Positions 1-4,277 of a DNA stretch of 8,789 nt are shown piece after piece; the stretch's first letter is position 1; the number at the start of each line of letters is the position of its first letter. Origin of the DNA: Bacteroidota bacterium (GTDB lineage: Bacteria; Bacteroidota; Bacteroidia; Bacteroidales; Cfx3-03); contig JAUZOX010000086.1 of assembly GCA_030706265.1 (NCBI GenBank), positions 1 to 8,789 of the forward strand, read 5' to 3'. Under the pieces are notes generated by a model that was not told where the DNA came from, made no database searches, and saw only the letters and a program-made list of their open reading frames with translations. The translations under genes were made by a program, and so were the position numbers.

Positions 1-501
1 CCACTGCACCGTGATAATTTCATCAAACTGGTTAAGGAAAAATATTATAATGGATCACCCTGGCACAGGGTCATCAAGGATTTTATGATTCAGGGCGGCG
101 GAGCACAAAGCCTTTCTGACGATATCGGCTATACCGTTCCGGCAGAAATCAAACCCGAATTCATTCATAAAAAAGGAGCACTGGCAGCAGCCCGTATTTC
201 GGATCATTTTAATCCCCAGAAGGCTTCGTCGGGTTCGCAGTTTTACATCGTGCAGGGCCGTACCTTTACTACACAGGAACTGACATACCTTGGACGCCAG
301 ATGCGCAAGGAATTTACTCCCGGGCAGCTTGAAACCTATACTACCCTTGGTGGCACGCCGCATCTTGACGGGGAATACACTATCTTTGGAGAGGTCATTG
401 AAGGGTTGGACGTGATTGACAAGATCGCTGAAGTAAAAACCAATGCGCAGGATCGTCCCATTAAGCCCCTTTCGATGAAGATTACAGAAGTTATTAACTA
501 A
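1..501 (+). CDS. Cyclophilin-type peptidyl-prolyl cis-trans isomerase, 5' end cut by the window
   Basis: Catalyses cis-trans isomerisation of peptide bonds before proline and helps protein folding. The reading frame is open from base 1 and ends in TAA at 499-501, giving 166 visible residues. The real start lies outside the window, so a signal peptide or lipobox, and hence location, cannot be judged. Cyclophilin landmarks occur in order: WHRVIKDFMIQGGG (visible residues 21-34, with the catalytic Arg of the FHR motif; here Trp replaces the usual Phe), SSGSQFYIV (about 76-84), and HLDGEYTIFGEV near residue 121. Between the last two lies a charged insertion of roughly 30 residues; such insertions are common in Bacteroidota cyclophilins. 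His replaces the Trp of human CypA in the WLDG motif, as in many bacterial enzymes. The gene ends 20 nt before pheS on the same strand with no terminator between them, so the two are probably co-transcribed. The family is certain; the paralogue is not. Confidence 0.93.
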   Translation, partial: PLHRDNFIKLVKEKYYNGSPWHRVIKDFMIQGGGAQSLSDDIGYTVPAEIKPEFIHKKGALAAARISDHFNPQKASSGSQFYIVQGRTFTTQELTYLGRQMRKEFTPGQLETYTTLGGTPHLDGEYTIFGEVIEGLDVIDKIAEVKTNAQDRPIKPLSMKITEVIN

Positions 502-521
502 TTTGGTCTATATATTATATC

Positions 522-1547
522 ATGATGAAAGATCGCATTCAGCAGTTACTCGCAGAAATCCAAACATTTAAAGCACAGAACAAAGAGGAATTAGAACAGT
601 TCAGGATCAAATACCTGGGGAAAAAGGGAGTCATGAGCGAACTGTTTAATGAATTTAAAACTGTTCCGGGAGAAATGCGCAAAGAAATCGGGGTGATGCT
701 GAACGACTTGAAAAACAAGGCGCAAGAGACCCTCAACGAACATAAGGATCTTTTTGAATCAAAACCCGCTGCAAGCCAGACAGTCAATGATCTCACGCTG
801 CCTGTGGACCTGGGTCAGGTTGGTTCACATCATCCGATTTCCCTTGTCAGGAAAGAGATCATCGATATCTTTTCACGGCTTGGCTTTAACGTTGCCGAAG
901 GCCCCGAAATTGAAGACGACTGGCATAACTTTTCCGCACTCAATTTCCCGCAGGAGCATCCGGCACGCGATATGCAGGACACTTTCTTCATTGAAAAAAA
1001 TCCTGATATCGCCTTAAGAACCCATACTTCGTCCGTTCAGGTCAGGGTAATGGAAAACACGCAACCACCCATCCGCTCAATATTTCCCGGACGCGTTTAC
1101 CGCAACGAAGCCATCTCTGCCCGGGCACACTGTTTCTTTCACCAAGTCGAAGGATTATACATCGATAAAAATGTCTCTTTTGCCGATCTGAAACAAACCC
1201 TGCTCTATTTTGCAAAAGAGATGTTCAGCGCCGATACTAAGATCCGCCTGAGGCCATCTTATTTCCCGTTTACCGAACCTTCTGCAGAAATGGACATATC
1301 CTGCAACCTCTGCGGCGGAGAAGGCTGTGGCTTTTGCAAACATACCGGATGGGTAGAAATATTGGGTTGTGGCATGGTAGATCCGGCCGTGCTTGAAAAC
1401 TGCGGCATCGATCCCAAGGTATATTCCGGTTTTGCTTTTGGAATGGGGATAGAACGCATTACCAATCTAAAATACCAGGTAAAAGACCTAAGGATGTTTT
1501 CTGAAAACGATATTCGTTTCCTGAAACAGTTCAGGTCGGCATTTTAA
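522..1547 (+). CDS. pheS: Phenylalanine--tRNA ligase alpha subunit
   Basis: Catalytic subunit of the alpha2-beta2 cytoplasmic enzyme that charges tRNA-Phe. The 341 residues are full length for the family. The N-terminal part (about 1-85) is the charged tRNA-binding coiled coil. The class II core follows, with motif 2 (GRVYRNEAISARAH, about 190-203), FHQVEGLYID (206-215), the FPFTEPSAEMD substrate-pocket segment (248-258) and motif 3 (SGFAFGMGIERI, 302-313). The C-terminus DLRMFSENDIRFLKQF matches the family. Four cysteines (261, 264, 269, 272) form a CxxC-x4-CxxC knuckle between the TEPSAE and GWVEILGCG segments, where E. coli PheS has a short Cys-free linker. The start is ATG 522, but a second ATG follows directly and could equally be used. 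The beta subunit gene (pheT) is not in the window, so pheS is not followed by pheT as it is in E. coli. A terminator lies 22 nt after the stop. Confidence 0.98.
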   Translation: MMKDRIQQLLAEIQTFKAQNKEELEQFRIKYLGKKGVMSELFNEFKTVPGEMRKEIGVMLNDLKNKAQETLNEHKDLFESKPAASQTVNDLTLPVDLGQVGSHHPISLVRKEIIDIFSRLGFNVAEGPEIEDDWHNFSALNFPQEHPARDMQDTFFIEKNPDIALRTHTSSVQVRVMENTQPPIRSIFPGRVYRNEAISARAHCFFHQVEGLYIDKNVSFADLKQTLLYFAKEMFSADTKIRLRPSYFPFTEPSAEMDISCNLCGGEGCGFCKHTGWVEILGCGMVDPAVLENCGIDPKVYSGFAFGMGIERITNLKYQVKDLRMFSENDIRFLKQFRSAF

Positions 1548-1569
1548 CAGAAAATCCACAATACTTTTT

Positions 1570-1603
1570 AAGGGCTGTCTCAATAACCGGAGACAGCCTT
1601 TTT
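1570..1603 (+). terminator. Rho-independent terminator after pheS
   Basis: A perfect 9-bp stem, GGCTGTCTC (1573-1581) with GAGACAGCC (1590-1598), carries an 8-nt loop and is followed at once by TTTTT (1599-1603). Flanking A and T bases (1570-1572 with 1599-1601) can extend the stem. It closes the cyclophilin-pheS transcript. Read on the minus strand the stem is followed by only a short T stretch, so any action on the convergent lipoprotein gene would be weaker. Confidence 0.88.
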
Positions 1604-1653
1604 CTTCAAAGAAATACCCGGAAATTTGGATCTCTATTTGCCGGTTTGATAAT

Positions 1654-1962
1654 CTAAGATCTCTTTTTCGAAGCAGCTTTGTTTCCAAGGAATCCCCAGC
1701 CACCGCTTCCGATGATAAATCCAAAGGCATACCATGCGCCGTTATTGTTCTGGGCATAAACGGTGAAGTCGCTTCTGAACAGCATGATGATAAGGTCAAC
1801 GGGGGCAATAATTCCATGCCACAAGCCACCCCAAAATCCGTAAGTATGCCCTCGCAGGCATGATGTTACGGGTTCGCTGTTTGCACACCCCGATAACAAG
1901 AGAACGATAAATGCAAAGCCAAGAATCAATGAAACTGCATAAATGTTTTTACGTTTAGCCAT
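1654..1962 (-). CDS. Small predicted lipoprotein with hydrophobic Gly/Trp-rich segments, function unknown
   Basis: This 102-residue protein has a short basic N-terminus (MAKRKN), a hydrophobic stretch (about 8-23) and a lipobox LLSGC with the lipidated Cys at 26, so it should be exported and lipid-anchored. The mature part has two hydrophobic, glycine-rich stretches, GFWGGLWHGIIAPVDLIIML (about 42-61) and WYAFGFIIGSGGWGF (77-91), around a polar FRSDFTVYAQNNNGA centre. The tail is basic (KKRS). I recall small bacterial proteins with the same HG-x-IAP / NNG-WY-GF-G layout, but I cannot name a characterised function. The ATG at 1962 is preceded by a TATTTTTG element (1982-1989) that could be a promoter -7 box. 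The gene converges on pheS and lies 88 nt downstream of another lipoprotein gene on the same strand. It is a credible gene with no known role. Confidence 0.8.
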   Translation of the reverse strand: MAKRKNIYAVSLILGFAFIVLLLSGCANSEPVTSCLRGHTYGFWGGLWHGIIAPVDLIIMLFRSDFTVYAQNNNGAWYAFGFIIGSGGWGFLGNKAASKKRS

Positions 1963-1981
1963 ACTTAACTATTTTAAGATT

Positions 1982-1989
1982 CAAAAATA
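1982..1989 (-). promoter_or_regulatory. Candidate -7 promoter element (TATTTTTG) for the small lipoprotein gene
   Basis: On the minus strand TATTTTTG matches the Bacteroidota -7 consensus TAnnTTTG exactly and sits 19 nt upstream of the ATG at 1962. The nearest upstream TTTG is only 14 nt away instead of 19-21, so the -33 element is missing or poor. The match is suggestive only in such AT-rich sequence. Confidence 0.3.
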
Positions 1990-2050
1990 TTATTCCTGAC
2001 ATGCAAATACCGTTGCACTCAGTGTGGGATTAACGGCAAACCATGCAATC

Positions 2051-2485
2051 TTAAAGATCAAAGGAATTGGTTTTGAGAACAACCTGATCACCCGGGGTAG
2101 TGACACCCGAATCGTCTTCGGCACTGATAAAAACGACATTGGGCTTAAAAGGAGTGACTACCTTCACCGAACCGGTCAGACCCTTTGAAATGCTAAGCCG
2201 TCCCATGTTCATATTCCCCTTTTCGGTCGTTCCAATCCAAACCACATAATTTTGCCTTGGAGGTGTAAGTCTTTCGGGCCCTGCCATGTGTTTCACGACA
2301 ACATTGAGGTTGTAGTTCTTGTTTTTGTCGGTTTTAATGGTCACCGAAGCCGAAGCCGAAGGGATCACAGTTGAGATTGGAAAAATAATTTTTTTTCCGC
2401 ACGAGCTGAGGAAAAAAAGGAGGAAGAGCGCCGAAACACCATAAAAAATTCTTTTCTTCAAAAATTTCATAATAAGTGTCTTCAT
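2051..2485 (-). CDS. Predicted lipoprotein with an RskA-C-like (anti-sigma-factor C-terminal) domain
   Basis: This 144-residue protein has a basic N-terminus, a hydrophobic core (about 13-26) and a lipobox FLSSC with Cys at 29, so it should be exported and lipid-anchored. After a Ser/Ala-rich linker, residues about 46-141 form a beta-strand-rich domain. The pattern NYVVWIGTTEKGNMNMGRL (79-97), then SVKVVTPF and VFISAEDDSGVTTPGDQVVL (118-137), resembles the C-terminal RskA domain (WL...G...G.L ... vt.E..gGs..P.g.vvl) of membrane anti-sigma factors. No anti-sigma N-terminal domain, transmembrane span or adjacent sigma factor gene is present, so a regulatory role is not implied; this may be just the fold used as an extracytoplasmic module. 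ATG 2485 was chosen because GGAAAA precedes it; ATG 2470 would give a slightly shorter, equally good signal peptide. A weak promoter-like pair lies upstream (2544-2576). Confidence 0.75.
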   Translation of the reverse strand: MKTLIMKFLKKRIFYGVSALFLLFFLSSCGKKIIFPISTVIPSASASVTIKTDKNKNYNLNVVVKHMAGPERLTPPRQNYVVWIGTTEKGNMNMGRLSISKGLTGSVKVVTPFKPNVVFISAEDDSGVTTPGDQVVLKTNSFDL

Positions 2486-2543
2486 TTTTCCGGTTATTAG
2501 ATTATTTGTGAAAAATACTTAACCATAATAACAGACTTTTATA

Positions 2544-2576
2544 CAAATTGTTATTGAAAAAAATTAAATAAGCAAA
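2544..2576 (-). promoter_or_regulatory. Weak promoter-like pair upstream of the RskA-like lipoprotein gene
   Basis: On the minus strand TTTG (2573-2576) is followed after 21 nt by ACAATTTG (2544-2551). The TTTG parts and the spacing fit the Bacteroidota -33/-7 pattern, but the TA of TAnnTTTG is absent. The putative start point would leave a leader of about 55 nt before ATG 2485. Low confidence in very AT-rich DNA. Confidence 0.2.
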
Positions 2577-2684
2577 ATGAACAATATAATGATGTTGTAT
2601 TACTTTTCAGATACGAAACAAGCCTGTTTGAACCGGACATTTATGTAAGTATGGTCTGAACAATATAACACTAAAGGTTTACTA

Positions 2685-2765
2685 ATGAAAACATTATCCC
2701 TGATAAACATTATGCTACTTCAACTTTCCCAATCCTGGTTACCGCTGCGCTCAAACCTGAACTAA
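2685..2765 (+). pseudogene. 26-codon signal-peptide-like fragment, possible remnant of a secreted-protein gene
   Basis: ATG 2685 opens a frame reading MKTLSLINIMLLQLSQSWLP and ending in TAA at 2763-2765. The start resembles the beginning of a Bacteroidota secretory signal peptide (MK + polar + hydrophobic run). The last codons lie inside a repeat copy (2744-2768), as if a gene start had been cut by repeat insertion or deletion. It could equally be chance: there is no clear promoter or ribosome binding site and no downstream continuation that I recognise. Confidence 0.15.
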
Positions 2766-2768
2766 AAA
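2744..2768 (+). repeat. Dispersed repeat copy, GCTG..TCAAACC..CTAAAAA type (copy 1)
   Basis: These 25 nt match 3101-3125 at 20 of 25 positions without gaps, in the same orientation. The central palindromic part is more decayed here than in copy 2. Sequences of the GGTTTCAAACC type are a recurrent dispersed repeat in environmental bacterial genomes; that link is from memory, and membership is inferred. Confidence 0.45.
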
Positions 2769-2788
2769 GGCATCTCCGCCCCCACTCA

Positions 2789-2815
2789 TCATTGCGGACT
2801 TGAACCGCAATCTCC
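2789..2815 (+). repeat. Palindromic dispersed repeat, ATTGCGG..CCGCAAT (copy 1)
   Basis: ATTGCGG (2791-2797) and CCGCAAT (2805-2811) form a perfect 7-bp inverted repeat around ACTTGAA. The same unit appears in reverse orientation at 2930-2969 and, partly, at 3001-3034. The form TCATTGCGGGCTTGACCCGCAATC is a repeat I recall from many genomes and is not a coding sequence. Confidence 0.6.
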
Positions 2816-2929
2816 TAATCCCGTAAACTTGATAATTTTCCTAGCTTGCCGCTAAGGACATTATTGATGGTGTTGATCATCAAATAAACGACGTTCGCTC
2901 TGCTCATGACATGGTACACCTTTCTTTTT

Positions 2930-2969
2930 GGGATTGCGGGTCAAGCCCGCAATGACGTCATGGATTAAA
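2930..2969 (-). repeat. Palindromic dispersed repeat (copy 2, best preserved, inverted relative to copy 1)
   Basis: ATTGCGGG (2933-2940) and CCCGCAAT (2946-2953) form a perfect 8-bp stem around TCAAG. Its reverse complement reads CGTCATTGCGGGCTTGACCC and on into the other arm, so it is the opposite orientation of copy 1. The flank GACGTCATGGATTAAA is shared, with small changes, by copy 3. Confidence 0.65.
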
Positions 2970-3000
2970 TAGGAATTGTGGAGACGGTGGCTACATTTCC

Positions 3001-3034
3001 GTCAAGTTAAACCCGCAATGACGTTAATGATTAA
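3001..3034 (-). repeat. Degenerate palindromic dispersed repeat (copy 3)
   Basis: GTCAAG (3001-3006), then CCCGCAATGACGT (3012-3024) and AATGATTAAA, parallel the right half of copy 2 (GTCAAGCCCGCAATGACGTC then ATGGATTAAA). A 4-5 nt insertion follows GTCAAG, and the left arm of the stem is lost. It has the same orientation as copy 2. Confidence 0.5.
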
Positions 3035-3100
3035 ACCTCATTTGGTCATGGTATGGCTGATTTATCGAACCATCCCTTTCTTTTTCCGGTCCGGGTTGGC

Positions 3101-3125
3101 GCTGGGTTCAAACCCGGGCTAAAAA
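3101..3125 (+). repeat. Dispersed repeat copy, GGTTCAAACC..CTAAAAA type (copy 2)
   Basis: 20 of 25 positions match 2744-2768 in the same orientation. GGGTT (3104-3108) and AACCC (3111-3115) nearly abut as a palindrome, and a wider pairing CCGGGTT (3091-3097) with AACCCGG (3111-3117) is possible. A GCCCGG/CCCG-rich element at 3800-3832 has a related look. Confidence 0.5.
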
Positions 3126-3152
3126 ATTCTACAATCCTGCTCCGTTCAGGCT

Positions 3153-3176
3153 TAAAAACATTAAATAATGTTTTTA
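3153..3176. repeat. Perfect AT-rich hairpin
   Basis: TAAAAACATT (3153-3162) and AATGTTTTTA (3167-3176) form a perfect 10-bp inverted repeat with the 4-nt loop AAAT. No G/C-rich base or trailing T-tract follows, so it is not a standard terminator. No gene on either strand ends next to it. A protein-binding palindrome or part of a repeat unit are both possible. Confidence 0.55.
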
Positions 3177-3306
3177 GATTCGGTAAGGAACCTCCAGGTC
3201 AAGGCCAATGGTTTGCTTTTAGCTTAAATGATAACATTCAAAGAACATTGTGATTGATTCATAATGTGAATCCGGTATTGATTGAAGTCCCGATTAGGAA
3301 AGCGAC

Positions 3307-3753
3307 TTAATAGATGAAAGGGATTAACTTCCACGAGTTTTTAGAATAGGTGGCATAATCCTCAAAATGGTTTCGCAGCAGTTGCTCTTCGTAATTCAAT
3401 TTGATGAGGAGCGTAATCAACAATGCCATAAACACAACGATAAAATATGCAGAAGGGCTGTCGATGACAAAAGGGAGAAAAATAAGTAAAACGGCGCTGT
3501 ACATTGGATGGCGGATCAATTTATAAGGACCGGCCGTAACCAACTTTGCATTCTGCCTGACATCGGGAGCAATGCTTAAGTTGTCCAGCTTCATGGTCAC
3601 CACAGCCCAGAATCCCAGGATAAATCCAAGCAGGGAAACGAAAAACACCCAAAGATCGCTTTTTATTGCAGGTATTCTGACCACCAATAAAAAAATACAG
3701 ACCATTTGCATCCCAACCAGAATATCGGATTTATAATTCGCATTCCTCTTCAT
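3307..3753 (-). CDS. Membrane methyltransferase of the isoprenylcysteine O-methyltransferase / PEMT-like family
   Basis: This 148-residue integral membrane protein probably transfers a methyl group from S-adenosylmethionine to an unidentified hydrophobic or lipid substrate. Hydrophobic helices lie at about 11-28, 34-52, 85-97 and 100-119. The family signature is clear: GPYKLIRHPMYSA (75-87), then YEEQLLRNHFEDYATY (121-136) and a final WKLIPFIY. In this family the RHPxY and E-E/Y motifs line the cofactor and active site. Isoprenylated proteins are not expected in bacteria, so the family name does not give the substrate. ATG 3753 has no Shine-Dalgarno sequence, which is usual in this phylum. 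The gene lies 81 nt downstream of the DUF486 gene, with a repeat-like GC-rich patch between, so co-transcription is possible but not assured. Confidence 0.85.
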   Translation of the reverse strand: MKRNANYKSDILVGMQMVCIFLLVVRIPAIKSDLWVFFVSLLGFILGFWAVVTMKLDNLSIAPDVRQNAKLVTAGPYKLIRHPMYSAVLLIFLPFVIDSPSAYFIVVFMALLITLLIKLNYEEQLLRNHFEDYATYSKNSWKLIPFIY

Positions 3754-3800
3754 ACGTAAATGATTTGAATTAAACAGGCCGTATGGAACTCACAAAATGC

Positions 3801-3832
3801 CCGGCTCACGGGTGCCCGGTTTATAACCCGCC
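3801..3832. repeat. GC-rich repeat-like patch between the DUF486 and methyltransferase genes
   Basis: GCCCGG occurs twice (3800-3805 and 3814-3819), and CGGTTTATAACCCG (3817-3830) is an imperfect palindrome resembling the GGTTCAAACCCG core at 3101-3125. The patch is clearly more GC-rich than its flanks. I infer a decayed copy of the same kind of dispersed repeat, but it could be a structured intergenic RNA element. Confidence 0.3.
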
Positions 3833-3834
3833 AT

Positions 3835-4203
3835 TTACTTTTTGAAAATAAAGAAAACAGCCAGTATTAAACAAATGAACCCCAGGATATGATTCCATCT
3901 CAACGTTTCGCTTTTAAACACGGTCAACGTAAAAATAGTGAAAATTGTGAGTGTAATGACCTCCTGGATCACTTTTAATTGCCACAACGAAAAGGGCCCT
4001 CCATTTCCCTTGAACCCAATCCGGTTGGCAGGGATCATGGCACAATATTCAAAAAATGCAATTCCCCAACTGATCAGGATGATGGCAAACAGCCCGAGGC
4101 TCTGCGACCATTTCATCTGGCTGTATTTCAAATGACCATACCATGCAAAAGTCATAAAAGTATTTGAAAGTAAAAGCAGCAAAATAGTTGAAACAGCTCT
4201 CAT
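3835..4203 (-). CDS. DUF486 / DMT-family small membrane protein
   Basis: This 122-residue inner-membrane protein has four predicted helices (about 3-20, 34-52, 76-94 and 104-120), half the size of a full drug/metabolite transporter, like the EmrE-sized members. The hallmark of DUF486 (Pfam DMT clan) is visible as FFEYCAMIPANRIGF at 50-64, preceded by NTFMTFAWYGHLK (14-26). No substrate is known for the family; a homo-oligomeric transporter is the usual guess. ATG 4203 was chosen: a longer frame could open at TTG 4239, but that codon and the following ones lie inside the pyk terminator hairpin and T-tract (4221-4258), and MRAVSTILLLLLSN matches the usual family start. It follows pyk on the same strand, separated by that terminator. 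Confidence 0.87.
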   Translation of the reverse strand: MRAVSTILLLLLSNTFMTFAWYGHLKYSQMKWSQSLGLFAIILISWGIAFFEYCAMIPANRIGFKGNGGPFSLWQLKVIQEVITLTIFTIFTLTVFKSETLRWNHILGFICLILAVFFIFKK

Positions 4204-4220
4204 TTTTTTAATGCAATTAT

Positions 4221-4258
4221 AAAAAAAGAAGGCCACCAAAGTTATTCAGCAGCCTTCC
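4221..4258 (-). terminator. Rho-independent terminator after pyk
   Basis: On the minus strand GAAGGC (4257-4252) pairs with GCCTTC (4233-4228). The stem is extended inward by TGCT/GGTG wobble pairs around a loop of about 10 nt, and seven Ts follow (4227-4221). It lies 20 nt after the pyk stop and closes the acpP-to-pyk block. It also overlaps the upstream flank of the DUF486 gene. Confidence 0.88.
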
Positions 4259-4277
4259 ATTATCTGAATAGCTATTT

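Larger units (their letters stand above)
2486..3306. other. Long gene-poor spacer (about 820 bp) with degenerate repeats
   Basis: No convincing protein or RNA gene is visible on either strand. The part next to the lipoprotein gene (2486-2620) is AT-rich and probably holds its promoter. The rest contains three copies of an ATTGCGGG/CCCGCAAT palindromic repeat (about 2789-2815, 2930-2969, 3001-3034), two copies of a GGTTCAAACC-type repeat (2744-2768, 3101-3125) and a perfect AT-rich hairpin (3153-3176). A shorter hairpin (GATTCA/TGAATC, 3256-3272) is also present. A 66-codon plus-strand frame at 3053-3253 runs through the repeats and is probably spurious. The spacer separates two outward-unrelated minus-strand gene pairs and looks like a site where dispersed repeats have accumulated. 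Confidence 0.7.

Noticed and set aside
1570..1603. GGCTGTCTC/GAGACAGCC as the terminal inverted repeats of an insertion sequence.
   Set aside because: Similar words occur at some IS ends, but here the arms are 8 nt apart, followed by a T-tract and placed just after pheS, so it is a terminator.
3091..3125. Possible tRNA T-arm (GGGTTCAAACCC looks like a T-loop).
   Set aside because: The 5-bp T-stem mispairs (G opposite G), and no acceptor, D or anticodon arm can be built around it. The same sequence recurs as a dispersed repeat.
3053..3253. 66-codon plus-strand frame (VGAGFKPGLKN...) as a protein gene.
   Set aside because: It runs through repeat copies and the AT hairpin, has no promoter or ribosome binding site, and its GAGFKP-like string is what GGTTTCAAACC-type repeats give when translated.
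4237..4244. TAACTTTG on the minus strand as a -7 promoter box for the DUF486 gene.
   Set aside because: The match is exact, but it lies in the loop of the pyk terminator and no TTTG is found 19-21 nt upstream.
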